Source of the DNA: Gigaspora rosea
Taxonomy: Eukaryota; Glomeromycota; Glomeromycetes; Diversisporales; Gigasporaceae
Length of the DNA stretch: 64,000 nucleotides
Assembly: GCA_003550325.1 (NCBI GenBank)
Contig: QKWP01000072.1
Coordinates: forward strand, 203,289 to 267,288
Direction: 5' to 3'
In this document: positions 1 through 11,334 of the stretch, in pieces
How the letters are laid out: each line of letters begins with the position of its first letter
How positions within the stretch are numbered: position 1 is the first letter of the stretch
Program-made: the position numbers and the translations under genes
The notes under the pieces: generated by a model
Told to the model about the DNA's origin: nothing
Seen by the model: the letters and a program-made list of their open reading frames with translations, nothing else
Database searches by the model: none

Positions 1-2
1 GC

Positions 3-175
3 ATAATTCAAGAACACTAAATTGTTCTCTATTTTAACTAATCAACAATTGAAATTTATGATATTATATATATATTGCACCAAACTAGAAAAAGATAAAC
101 CAATAATTATATTATCTAAAATTTGCTATAATTCAAGAACACTAAATTGTTCTCTATTTTAACTAATCAACAATT
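3..175. repeat. 48-bp direct repeat, two copies
   Basis: Positions 3-50 and 128-175 carry the same 48-bp sequence, beginning ATAATTCAAGAAC and ending ATCAACAATT, with no difference I can see. The spacer is AT-rich. From 240 to 345 a GAGAACAT motif and its inverse recur, including the palindrome ATGTTCTCATGAGAACAT. No coding signal. This could be the edge of a repeat that starts upstream of the window. Confidence 0.8.
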
Positions 176-360
176 AAATATTTATAAACTAAATTATTTT
201 AAACTACTATATTAATAAAAATAATTTTTTATTATTTTATATATTTATATAGAGAACATACTTTTGAAACTTAATGTTTTCAAAAAAATTTAATAGAGAA
301 CATCTTAAATTTTGTAAATGTTCTCATGAGAACATGAGAACATAAGATTTCCAACACTGG

Positions 361-540
361 GTGTAACTAGTGAAACTAGTAATACTAGTAATACTAATGA
401 TACTAATGATACTTGTGATACTGGTGAAACTTGGTAATACTGGTAATACTGGTGATACTGGTAAAGTTTGTGATACTGGTGAAATTGGTAAGACTGGCGA
501 TACTAGTGATATTGATAAAACTGGTAATACTGATAATGTT
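361..540 (+). repeat. Degenerate ACTGGT/ACTAGT short tandem array
   Basis: The stretch is built from a degenerate 9-base theme (variants of GATACTGGT, AATACTAGT, AAAACTGGT). The variable base falls at regular places, so one frame would read as Asp/Asn/Lys/Glu-Thr-Gly/Ser triplets. It has no start codon or flanking exon, so I treat it as a low-complexity repeat. The same array occurs in the opposite orientation at 1265-1692. Confidence 0.85.
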
Positions 541-1264
541 TAAAATTTTTCAAAAAATTAACGTTGGTTTGAATAATTTTTTAATTAAAATATAAGATTT
601 TGAAATTTATTAGTAATAAAACTGTCTGAAATCAAGTCATAAGTGAATCTATTGAGATAAACAATGAATAATATATGAGGCGTTTTGGAGAACTCTCAAT
701 ATGAAATTTCTTTCTAGATTATTCTTTTAGGTGTAGATTTTTTTTTATTATTTTCTTACATATGTACATATAATACTTTGGCAAGGCATTTCTTTGCACA
801 GTATTATATAATTTTTACCATTAGTCAATATCAGTTTTCTTTTTTTTTGTTTTTGTTTTTCTTTTCTTTCCAGTGTCAGGATTATCTTCTTTTCTTTTGT
901 TTTTTCTTTTTTGTATTGGTTTTTTCTTTTTTGTGTACTTTGCTTTCTTGGTAGTTTCTTTTTACTTTCACCTTTTTCATTTAGCCCTTTATGAAGAAGG
1001 AAAAATTTTAAGGAAAGAAGCACAATCCTGACATTGCACTAGCAAACCAGTCAGTAATGTTTGGGAATCAAGTCTCAAGCAAGTTTGGAATCCCAACAGA
1101 GACAAATTTGTGAAATGGCAGATTGCATCTAGGTACTTTTGTATCGAGTAAGTCTTTATTTGGTTGCACTGTAAATGAATATTATTCACTATACATTTAC
1201 TAAAAAATAAAGGCAGGATTATCCAGATTAAAAAAAAACTGCTTGAAATTATATTATCTAAATT
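541..1264. other. Spacer between the two arrays; pyrimidine-rich tract
   Basis: No gene recognised. Positions about 731-965 are strongly T/C-rich on the + strand, with long T runs broken by single G or C. Small open frames here are products of that composition. Confidence 0.6.
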
Positions 1265-1692
1265 TTATTATCAGTATTATTAGAATTACCAGTATTGCTA
1301 ATTTTACCAGTACTTCCATTTTCACTAGCATTATCAGTATCACTAGCATTACTAGTATTACCAACATTACCAGTATTACTAGTATCATATCACCAGTTAT
1401 ACTAAGTTACCAGTTTCACCAATTTTACTATTACTAGTTTTACTAGTATTACCAGCTTTATTAGTTTCACCAGTTTCACTAGTTTTACCAGTTTCACTAG
1501 TATCACCAGTATCACTAGTTTTACCAGTATCACTATTCACCAGTTTTACCAGTTTTACTATTTTCACCAGAATTACTAGTAACACTAGTATTACTAATAA
1601 CACCAGTTTTACCAGTAACACCAGTTTTACTAATAATACCAGCTTTACTAGTTTCACTAGTTTCACCAATGCTAATTGGTTATTAGTGAAAA
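1265..1692 (-). repeat. Degenerate ACTGGT-type array, opposite orientation
   Basis: This is the reverse complement of the 361-540 theme (units such as ACCAGTATT and ACTAGTTTC) and is more than twice as long. On the minus strand one frame stays open for about 100 codons and reads as repeated (Asp/Glu/Lys/Asn)-Thr-(Gly/Ser) triplets, but no methionine-led gene structure or splice context supports translation. Opposite-facing arrays could fold back across the 700-bp spacer. Confidence 0.8.
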
Positions 1693-1878
1693 TAGTAGCT
1701 TTAGTCATTATTACTATATATTATATCACTTATATCAATAAATATATTCTTTATATGCATATTATTATATCTTATATCAACATGTATATCTTTTATATAT
1801 ATTATATATATATTTTATTAAATAAAATATATTACATTCAGATATTATAGTATAATAAATAGATTTTTTTAATCTAAT

Positions 1879-1932
1879 TTTTTAAGTGCACACCCTCTAT
1901 AAATGCACAGTTCTGAGGGTGTGCATTTAAAA
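1879..1932. repeat. Short perfect hairpin
   Basis: Left arm 1879-1896 and right arm 1915-1932 are near-perfect inverse copies (core GTGCACACCCTC / GAGGGTGTGCAT) around an 18-base loop. The arms are flanked by T and A runs. It could be the remains of a tiny foldback element. No gene lies nearby. Confidence 0.75.
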
Positions 1933-2619
1933 AGGTCTTTCTGTGTATTTTTATTTAAAAAAGATATTTATCAATTTTTATATGTGAAACTTGTTCTGAA
2001 CAAGTTTACTTAGTGGCTCAAAATAGGTTATTTTATTAAAAAAAACAGTACCAGAAACAGAGTTTCATGGAAGTAAAAATGAAATGTATGGTTTACAACT
2101 ATGTATGTCTGTAATCTCTCATATTTGGTTGCTAACTAAGGAGTACAGTTGATGCGTTCTTTGACTTACTCATGTTAACTCCAATCTGCAAGCCTGATAA
2201 AGAGTTAATGAAGAAGTGTTGGAGGTTAATGTTTCGTTGGAAAGTCTTAATCTACATAATAATGCGAAGTAAGTTAATTGGTGCTGGGGAATGTGTATTA
2301 GTAGAGGGGAATTCTAAGTAGCTAATGTGTATAAAAGCCTCATATATTTGCCTTGATTGTATCTTTAGGTGTATCCTCATTTGTGAATAAAGACTTCTGT
2401 GTGATTCATATCTTATCTTAATGATTTTTTTCTGCTATAACATATTGAAAGTCTATATGTGTTTTGCTATATTTTCAGCTATTTATTTATTTTTTGATTT
2501 GATTATTCATTTATTACCACAAAATACATGTTTGTTCCTATACTTTATTTACTCCAAAACACCTGTTACATCCATTATTCCCATCCTTTCAGTTTACTAT
2601 CCTGACTATCTAGTGTTCC
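1933..2619. other. Unassigned AT-rich stretch
   Basis: No gene or clear repeat boundary recognised. An open frame on + from 2421 runs into the foldback element at 2620 and owes its last third to it. Confidence 0.5.
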
Positions 2620-2978
2620 GAAAAAAGGATCTGAATGGATCCGGTATTTATAATAAGTATGAATGTAGCATTTTACTAAGAGTACCAGAACTGAAACTGT
2701 ACGTATAATTAATATGGAAACACTACCGGCAACTGACTCCGCTAGCCACTCACATGTGTCTTTGGACAGTAGTTGTCTTTAAACTCGTTGCATAAACTGT
2801 ATTTGGTTTATGCAATGAGTTTTACTGGCTACAGACACATGTGAGAGACAAACGAAGTCTGTTGCTGGCACTGTAGTGTTTTCCATATTAATTATAGGTT
2901 AGTTTCAGTTCTGGTATCCTTAGTAAGATGTACATTCATACTTATTAAAAATACTAGATCCATTCGGATCCTTTTTTG
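2620..2978. mobile_element. Foldback (MITE-like) element, about 360 bp
   Basis: The two halves are inverse copies over nearly their whole length, centred near 2801. The inner arms read AAACTCGTTGCATAAAC / GTTTATGCAATGAGTTT. The outer ends read AAAAAAGGATC / GATCCTTTTTT. There are small differences between arms, including a few single-base changes. There is no coding capacity beyond a frame that crosses the left arm. The structure is typical of a non-autonomous foldback DNA element. Superfamily cannot be assigned, because I could not define a convincing target duplication. Confidence 0.85.
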
Positions 2979-3421
2979 CTGAAAATTATCCCTTTTGCTA
3001 ATAGCAGCTTACTATTTGGGACCATGTATATGCACATTACACAATTAATTAAGTATCATATTATCAATTTATCACCAACTGGAAATTAAGAATTGTAATC
3101 GATTTGTGTCATTTAATAAAGTCAATTTAATTAGCCAAAAGTTTATTCAATTAAATGAACCTGATAACTTATAAAGAAATTTGAATAATTTTGAACAACT
3201 AGACTATTAAAAGCAAAAGGCAAATGTACGTATAAAAAAAATTTTGTAGATTAATTGCATATCTAATTGTTCAGAAAAAATTTGGCGCCATATGATCATA
3301 TTCAATATGTTACAAAAAAAAAATAGAAAATTTTGATTCAAAAATTTAATAATGAACAATAAGTACAAGATAAACTAAAAAAAATAATTTATAAAACTCT
3401 CAGGAAAAATAACTCAGTATA
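2979..3421. other. Intergenic, AT-rich
   Basis: Nothing recognised between the foldback element and the 3' end of the lactone oxidase gene. Confidence 0.5.
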
Positions 3422-5537
3422 TTATTTGCCCAAAAGTTTTCTCAAAGAATCATTGTCAAAGAAAAGTTCATCAGGATCATATTTTACTCTGATGTTTTCA
3501 AACTGATTTACACGTTTTCCCAAATGTTTACGTGCATATGGGATAATACCAGGTACGTGTTCCCACATTTTGCCCCAATGTGGTTGAGCATTATATTTCT
3601 TCATCCATCTCTCGGCCAATTCACTTGAAAAATCAAGGAAACCTTGAGTACCATTAATAGATAAAACTTCAAGTAAACAATAATATGTGTCTGGGTTTTC
3701 ATCATATGTCGAAGCAAGCAAACATTTGGATGCTTTGTTGATTCTAAATTCAGCTGCAATATTTAACGGATACTTTTTATCTGCAGCAAACTCATAAATC
3801 TAAGAGATAAAGGAAGAAAAAGAGGTTAGGGAATATTTTATAAATGAATATAAAATTACATCATATAAGCTTTATAAACATTACCCGTTTAACAATATAA
3901 TTGACTTCGTCGATGACATTTGAAAAATCCTTGATTTATATAATATAATTGTTAGTTGATATACGCTATAACCAAACACATAACTTAATTAAACCAGAGA
4001 TTGGAATTGATGAAATTTGAGGAATTACAGAATTATTTTATCATATGCTCGAATTTTTCGTACATCAATGAACTTTTCATATTAAAATCAAATAAGATTG
4101 ATCAATAGTATAAACCTTAGCAATTAGTATCGGTATTATGTTATTTATGTAAATATATCTTTTTATATGACCAATGTTCAAGTGAATGTTTGATTAAAAA
4201 TTTTAATAATTGATGCATCATAATTAATTCCAATCTCTATTTTAACATCTACTTACATGATTAACTTTGAAGGCAAACTCAAGGTCCATACAAGGAATGT
4301 GATCGATACCACTCTGTAAAAAATTTGAGAAAATTAATTATAAAAATACTTAAAATCAACATTTAATAATTAAAGAAACACACTTGATAATGAATTGCAT
4401 CAGGTGCTTGTAAAATCTTTTCACTTTCATGATCAACACCTGCTTTAAAGAGAAGATGAGTAATAAATGGGGTAGATTCTGGATAGTTAACAACGTGTTG
4501 ATAAACATGGTCTCCAAATTCGAGCTCAAAGCTTTGGAAGGCCGACCCGATATGCACTTCGATCTGATTTTCAGTAACATTTTGTTCGGTTCTTTTGCAA
4601 GTTTTTACCCAAAGTTTATCATTCTTTTCATTAAGGCCAGGTGTATTGAATGGCCAATAGAAAATTTCAACACTGTCATTATTCAATACATCATTTTTGA
4701 GGTTTTCTGGTTTCCAATAATCCGAAATATTCGGGAAGGAATCTTTCATTTTGAAATTAAACATTGGTTCGACTATAAAAGTGAGCTTATATATAATTCC
4801 CAAGAGACCTGTAGTACAGAATCAATGTTTAAAAATCAGATAAGTACTTGATTTTCTTCATTTAAATTTTTTTTTTTTAAAAAAAAAAAAATTACCAAAA
4901 CTGATTCTAGCAGCATTCATTTCAACAGGATCAATCTCATCAGAGAACTCACGAAGTTCTCCATCAGCAGTTACAATTTGAAAAGAGATAACTTTTTCTG
5001 GGATGCATGAATTTGCGCATTTCGCACCATGAGAACCTGTCGACACAATGCCAGAAGTTGTCACAGTATTCAATACAGTCGCAGAATCCAATGTCAATGG
5101 AGGGTCATGTTTCCTTAACTTTTTATCGAGATCTTTAAGGTAAACACCTATAAATTCAATCGAGTAAATTAATTAAAATAAAACCTTGAATTTACTAATC
5201 TTTAAAAAATCTTTTCCTTACCTGCTTCGGTGGTAGCTGTCCAAGTTTTCAATTTTTCATTATATTGAATCTCAATATCATTTAAATCAGTAACTATTAC
5301 TAAATAACCATTAGTAACACTAAGACTACTCCAAGAATGACCCGCAGCAGCACAACGAATTTTCTTATTATTCTCCTTTGCTTTTTTTACGATTTTTTTT
5401 AAATCATGTAAATTAACAGGACGAAAAATTTCAACAGGAGTACATTCCTGATTTCCACCCCAATTATGCCATTCTTTTTCACCAAAATGTTCAACATCGT
5501 TTTTGACTTTGGTAAAAGTATCTTTTATGAAAGACAT
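3422..5537 (-). CDS. FAD-dependent sugar-1,4-lactone oxidase (ALO/gulonolactone oxidase family)
   Basis: Predicted 490-aa enzyme that oxidises an aldono-1,4-lactone (D-arabinono-1,4-lactone in fungi) to an erythroascorbate-type product using FAD and O2. Exons in transcription order: 5537-5222, 5147-4896, 4808-4384, 4313-4257, 3929-3885, 3799-3422. Every junction is GT-AG and phases match. Visible marks: AAAGHSWS at residues 63-70, whose His67 is the usual covalent FAD site; TSGIVSTGSHGA at about 136-147, the second FAD-binding segment; GLLGIIYKLTF at the start of exon 3; and the C-terminal HWGK at 439-442 characteristic of this family. Length is close to yeast Alo1 (about 526). I chose the second in-frame ATG (MSFIKD) because it begins the conserved region. 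No disruption seen. The substrate is inferred from family only. It faces away from neighbouring genes. Confidence 0.9.
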
Positions 5538-5581
5538 AACTGATAAAATTAATTGTAAAGAAAATTTATTCTCGAATATTA

Positions 5582-5589
5582 TATTTATA
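5582..5589 (-). promoter_or_regulatory. TATA-like box of the lactone oxidase gene
   Basis: TATAAATA on the minus strand lies about 45 bp before the chosen ATG at 5537. Similar spacing before other genes here makes it a reasonable core promoter. Confidence 0.4.
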
Positions 5590-6519
5590 AAAAATTTTAT
5601 GTCCAAATTAGGACTAATCATTTATGCTTATGCACGTTCTCAATAATATATTGTTTATACTTGTTTATACACGAGGATTTTTCTCAATAATTTATTGTTA
5701 TGCATGTTTTGCACGAGGTTTTTTTTCAATGATGAGGATTTTTTTCAATGACAAAAATTTTTAGGTGTCTTGTTTAGAATATACCGTTTACAATAGATAA
5801 AGAAAGTTCCTATCGTATTACTGTATTAAGCATACAACACTTTCCAAATTAGTTAACTATTACCATTTTTACTTTACGCTAAATAACGATGTTCCTCTAT
5901 TGTACTGTATTAATATTTATAATATTTACAACAACTTTCCAAATTAGTTAACTTATTACTATTTTGGTCATTGAGGAAAACAACTTTGTGTGGTTTTACA
6001 TACTGTAAATTCTGAAATTAGAACTATTTGCTGGTTAATAAAAATTATTACAATGAGGTTTCAATAATGGGTTTTCGGAATTACTAATTCGACGTCCGAT
6101 TTCACAATGATTATAAAACCTTACGTAATCGCTTACTGGTAGATGCTTATCCGACTACCCATTTAATTTTTTTGATTCGGAATTTCTGAAACCCAAACAT
6201 CTTTTGAACACAAATTTCGGTTGATTATATCCATTTATACTTTACTTTTAATCCGTCACTATTTAAAATTCAATCAATGATAGTCAAAGTAAAATAATGG
6301 GTTAAGTGCATGCATGAATCACATACGTATTTGAAAATTTTACAATAATAACTCTGAAACTTAATGTAAACGATAAAAAAATTAAACCGTATATAGGAAC
6401 TCAAAATTCGACAAAAATAAAAAGTGGCAGTTTATATTCATTTCATGATTCATTAAATTATTTCTATGAAAAAACTATCATCTAACAAACTATACAAAAC
6501 TTCTTGCATTACAACTACA
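5590..6519. other. Intergenic with short T-rich repeats
   Basis: No gene recognised. Positions 5620-5760 contain imprecise repeats of GCACGAGG followed by T runs and CAATGA, and TTATTGTTATGCA variants. Small open frames have no support. Confidence 0.5.
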
Positions 6520-7165
6520 ACCCATCGAAACTTGGATATTCTGTAACTTGCTGCAATTGTAGCCTAAAGTCTTTGAACAAACGTCCATACTTGGGGTTTT
6601 TAAAGTTAACAAATAAGTGACGACGCATTTCGAAAATAAAAAAAATAGGATTTTTTCAAGAATTAAGGTACATTTCACTGAGATGATAATGACTGAAATG
6701 TCTTACAGGTTTTCCCTTGGCAACACTCAAATCGAAAAAATAAAATATGATTCTCTGATTTTAACTTTGAAACCCCCTACTATAATTATATAAAGGTTCT
6801 TGCATTAATTTTATTTATTCCGTACTAATCAAATTTAAACTGTCCACTTCTATATATTAATGTATTTATATAACGCAAAGTACTAACACAAAGTTATTTT
6901 CCGTTTATAATAAAAATTTTTTTTACGATATTTAATTTTTTATGTTGATAAAATTACTAAAGCATCGATATTAACATTCGTAGCGATTCTTTTCTTTTTT
7001 ATTCTTTTTTGAACAATATAAACCAAAAATAGGATAACTTGAAACTCAAATAATTTATGGCTTAAAATTTCTTAAAGACGATAACTATTGTACACTTTAC
7101 AAATTAGAGTGTTTCAAATTTAACGAATTTCAGAAATTATCATGAGTTTTAAAATTCAAAATTGA
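6520..7165 (+). repeat. Dispersed repeat, copy 1
   Basis: This stretch is a diverged direct copy of 11335-11820. Shared blocks include ACTTGCTGCAATT near 6547, CTATAATTATATAAAG near 6780, and a long match near 7030-7135 containing AATAATTTATGGCTTAAAAT. About 180 bp (6595-6775) are present only in this copy. No protein is evident. The two copies bracket the 8.4-10.8 kb gene cluster. Confidence 0.75.
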
Positions 7166-7218
7166 AACTACATCAGCAAATTTAATAGAGTGCAATAAGT
7201 TACGCAACATAAAAAAGC

Positions 7219-7330
7219 CGTAATATTACGCAAAATATTGCGCAATATTGCAAATATATAATTATGAAATATTACAAAAATATTACATATGATATTGCGA
7301 ATATTTCGCAATATTTTGCGCAATATTACG
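7219..7330. repeat. AT-rich hairpin built of AATATTGCG motifs
   Basis: Left arm from CGTAATATTACGCAAAATAT pairs with the right arm ending GCGCAATATTACG, about 45 bp each around an AT-only loop. AATATT and TTGCGCAA recur inside. Confidence 0.7.
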
Positions 7331-8361
7331 AAAGAATTATTTCGAACTAATTCGAAATAGAGACATAAGTTTGAAATAAATAAAATCATATGAATATAGC
7401 TAATAGTTCATATTATTAAAAAATCTAGCTTTCTATAGACTTCATTGACTACTATTTATCAATAAAATAAAATAATTTAAATATATTAAATTATTTCGCA
7501 ATAGTTCGCAATAAATATATCAAATATGTTAGAAAGATAATTATGAAGAGGTAGAAAAGAATAAAGATTATTTAAATTTATTCGAAATAATTCAAATAAT
7601 TCGAATAAATTAAGAACTTAATTTTTATATAATTATAATAAAAAATTTCAGTATATTTGCCAAATTAAATTAATTCGAACTATTTAAAGTAATATTAAAT
7701 AATTTCTATTTTGAAGCGCTCAATAAAATCTAACTAAATTTTCGGTAAAATATATACGTATATTTAAACAATTCGAAATAGTCCGATTTGAATAATGTAT
7801 ATTTACCATAATGCTAGTATTTATAAAAACCTTTATAACTATATTAAGGTTAAGCAAAATAAATTTAAATAAATAAATCCCTTGTAATGTTGTAGGAAAT
7901 CTAAAATAATGCGAATTATCCGATTTTATTTAGAAATATTTAAGATTATATGTAATCGAATTTTTTATAACAAAATTTATATTTATTAAAGAAATTATAT
8001 GTAAGGAGTAAAAAGAATAAAATTTATGTACTGTACAATTTTCACTTTTTTTAGTATGGATTAAAACATTTGGTTTTAATTAAAATGAAATCACGTGAAA
8101 TCAGGTAAATAAATTTAATATAAATAGATCGACAATCAACATTGTTTTGACAACTACATTGCATTTTTTTACAATTCAACTTTTAGAAACTATTCCGAAT
8201 ACAATAGATATAAAGTCAATTTGTTTTAAGCGTTTTCTATTAAAATTTCTATGCTTTTTAAAGCTTTTTATATATTTTAGTTATTTTATTTACTACTAAC
8301 TACGCTACTAACTTCATTTTAAGTTTTTATCTGTTTTTATAATCTTAAATTTTTTTTAAAC
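7331..8361. other. AT-rich 5' flank with TTCGAA motifs
   Basis: No gene recognised. ATTCGAA or TTCGAAAT occurs repeatedly from 7330 to 7800, the same motif seen inside introns of the downstream gene. Confidence 0.5.
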
Positions 8362-10148
8362 ATGTTTAAAGGTTTTTCTATCAAGTCTAAGAATAGTTTG
8401 AAAAAAGCCCAAGACAAGTCGTCAAGTAAAGCGAAGACAAGCCTGGAATCTACTAGAGGAACTGATTTGAGTGAAAGCTTTTCAGAACGTTTCGAAAATT
8501 TTGGAGTAGAGGAAAGCGGAGGTTCTAATACGTATTTTAATTCAACTTCGTCTGAAGGTATTTAAAATAATTAGAATATACCATAAATTACTTAATATAA
8601 TAATAATTAAAATATATTTAAATATTAGCACATGCAAGAACATTAGCTAGAATTCTCGAGAATCAAGGTGAAATGATTCTGGCTATTAAAGAAGTTATTG
8701 CTAAACTTGGAAGAATTGAAAATCGCTTAAAAGAAATGGATGAAAAATTGGCGAATAGCTTCGATATTACGAATGATAAAACATTTAAAGAAGTAATTTT
8801 TTAAGTTTAGATTTATTTTAAAATAATATAATAATTCGTTTAAAGTTAATATTTTTAATAACTTTTATTAATAGAATACGATTAAAGGGGTTGCAAAAGA
8901 AATTGTCCAAATAGCGGTTTATCCCAATGTGATCCAATTAAAGTCTGCTGTAGATAAATACGTGCAGACAAATTATAAAGATCATTTTAAAAAATTTTCG
9001 CCGAGTCAGTGGAATGCCTATTATATAAAGAACATTAACGGACCAGTAAAACTTCTTTATTATATTTATAATTATTTCGAATACTTTAACTATTTTAAAA
9101 TAATTCGAAATGATTCGAATTATTTTAGAATTGAGAAAGTATTCAATTTATTTTTATATATTTTTAATTTTACTAAACTATTGTATTTTTTAGCTTTTAA
9201 AAAAAATTAGTGAGTTGCGGGGAACTTTAACGCTTAAAATTAAATCGTCAATATTTTTCGTATTTGGGAGCCAGTTAGATCATATAAATAATAAGGCTAC
9301 TTCTGAAGAAGTTTTAAAATGGAAGAATTCTGAAAAAACCAGAGCCTGTTATAAGAAGCTTTTCGATGAGGTGGAGGAAGATTCGGATGAGACATATATG
9401 ACTCGAATTTTGAGCAAAATTTGGCCTGACGACGATGCTTCTCTTGAAAATATAGCATATGCTATAGCCGTAAGTCAAACTATGCTCAATCCCGAATCCG
9501 ATAATATAACGATTTCAGATACCATCGTTAAAAAATTGATTGCAAGAAATTTGGTAAGTATTTAATGATATTCTTATTATTCATATTTATTTTAAAAAAA
9601 TTTAATTATTTCGAAATTGTTTCGAAACAAATAGAATAAACTAAAGCACGATGGAGAATTTGGCGTTTCAAGTTCCGAAGATGAAGAATGCACTGAAGAT
9701 AGAGATATATCGGACGGAAATGAATCAGATAAAGTTGATAAAGTATAAATTATTTTAATTATAAATATTTCTTAAAATTCTTACTCAATATTTAATATAA
9801 TCAAATTAATTAGGTACAAGTTAGTAAACGTAAAAAAAATTCGAAGGAATCCGTAAAGGTATAATAATTAAAATAATTTGAATTAATTCAAAATAAATTA
9901 ATATATATAAAATTGTTTTAGTCGAATAAAAGACCAAGAGTTGGTAAGTAATATGTAATTTTAAAAATTTGAAATTAATTCGAAATATTTCGAAATATTG
10001 CGAATTATCTTAAATATATTTAAAAAAATCTGAAGTAGAGCAATTAGATTCGGATGATGACCAAGAAGGTGAAGAAGGACCGGAAGATAATAATTCTGTA
10101 TCCTCATCTTCTTCTGGTTCTTCATCCTCGAGTGACGATGATGATTAA
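8362..10148 (+). CDS. Uncharacterised, probably nuclear protein with coiled coil and acidic tail (391 aa)
   Basis: Not recognised as a known family. Exons: 8362-8557, 8629-8792, 8875-9045, 9194-9553, 9635-9742, 9814-9858, 9922-9943, 10039-10148. All introns are GT-AG and short (63-148 nt), and phases agree throughout, giving 391 aa. Visible parts: a Ser/Lys-rich N-terminus; a heptad-like helix at about 66-115 (ARILENQGEMILAIKEV region); a central folded-looking domain at about 120-300 (KDHFKKFSPSQWNAYY, WPDDDASLENIAYAIA); a basic nuclear-localisation-like patch near 335-357 (SKRKKNSK then NKRPRV); and a Ser/Asp-rich acidic end. The last acceptor is ambiguous by one codon (AAGTAG). In-frame sequence continues past the stop with Lys/Asp repeats, so the tail may once have been longer. 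It could be a transposon-borne accessory protein or a chromatin-associated protein. The sequence decides neither. Confidence 0.8.
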
Positions 10149-10300
10149 GAAAAAAAGAAGAACGATGATAAGGAGAAAAAGAAGAATGATGATACGGATA
10201 ATGATGAGTAAAAGTTTTTTTTTGTTTTGTTTTTTTTTATATACGAATTATGCTGTGTTTTTTTTCTTTTATTTTTTTTATATTTTTCGTTTTTTTTTTA

Positions 10301-10306
10301 AATAAA
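10301..10306 (+). terminator. Candidate polyadenylation signal
   Basis: AATAAA lies about 150 bp after the stop at 10148, following a T-rich 3' region. Supported by motif only. Confidence 0.35.
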
Positions 10307-10494
10307 ATAAGATAATAGAGTTATTAAAATATAGTTTTAAGCTATAAAATTTATAGTAATGTTTATAAAAATTTAATAAAATTAGAATATTTTGAAATAG
10401 TTCAAAATATTTCAAATGATTCTAGTAAATATCGCTATAAAAAATTTCAGTTTATTACGTGTTTATAATATGATTATTCAAGTCCAAGATGATA

Positions 10495-10830
10495 TTGTCC
10501 TTCTGAATTGCCAATTTTAGCGGATTCCAAATACTATTCAAATACCTTTTGGTTATTTTCATTAATACCTATACCTTTCTCATAGCAGAGTCCAAGATGA
10601 TATTGCCCTTTGAGATTACCCCATTCAGCAGATTTTAAGTACCATTTAAATGCTTCATCATTAGTGCCTATACCTTTTTCATAGCAAAGTCCAAGATAGT
10701 ATTGTCCTTCCGAATCTCCATCTTTAACGGATCTCAAATACCATTTAAATGCCTTTTGTTTATTTTCAATAGTGCCTATACCTTTTCATAGCAGAGTCCA
10801 AGATGATATTGACTTTTTTAAATTACGTGT
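10495..10830 (-). pseudogene. Sel1-repeat protein fragment, broken
   Basis: Three to four Sel1-like (TPR-type) repeats are legible on the minus strand, with motifs QYHLGLCYEKGIGT, AFKWYLKSAEWGNLKGQ and YLESAKIGNSEGQ. They would form an alpha-solenoid that scaffolds other proteins. Breaks: one base is missing near 10789 (the GAAAAGGTATAGGC region should read EKGIG), an in-frame TAG follows KVFE near 10534, and there is another stop after GQYHLGL. Neither start nor full C-terminus is present. Glomeromycotan genomes carry very many Sel1 genes, often with kinases, and this is a dead fragment of that family. Confidence 0.85.
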
Positions 10831-11334
10831 CAGCATTTGTTTCGGAATTCTGAAGTAGAACTGTCATTTTACAAACTGTGATAATGCGGCTGTATGTCAA
10901 TCAATCTACCTTCAAAAGTAAATTAGAAAAATTAGAAATTATGTCAGTATCTGAGTTTCATCATGTTAAAACTATTAGTCAACAAGATCATTATAAATAT
11001 GGTGACAATTTTTTAAAATAAAAAAAGTTTGTGAAATATTTTTATGAATATTCGCTAAAGAGTTTTTATATGATATAAGGAATATACGATTTTTACTGAT
11101 TACAAAGTAACATCACTGTTATTTCCAAATAATGCAATTAATAATTTATACGTAAATATATTCATCATGAATTTTACGTAATTTGGTACGTTGTCGCCCT
11201 ATCGGTTTTTTTTATTTGTCTATTATTTGGTTTCTTTTTATTTGTTTATTTCGTTACTATAGTATTAGCCTTTCTATTTTTTAGTCATAGTTAGTTATAT
11301 AGGGTCGAATAGAGTGGGAACATGCCACGGAAAT
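10831..11334. other. Intergenic, no feature recognised
   Basis: AT-rich unique-looking DNA, with no open frame of note. Confidence 0.5.

Noticed and set aside
738..1023. Lys-rich open frame on the minus strand
   Set aside because: Product of the pyrimidine-rich tract on the + strand. No supporting context.
2421..2708. Hydrophobic 95-codon open frame
   Set aside because: The last third is the arm of the foldback element; the first part is AT-driven with no recognisable domain.
4429..4851. 140-codon open frame on the + strand
   Set aside because: Antisense shadow of exon 3 of the lactone oxidase.
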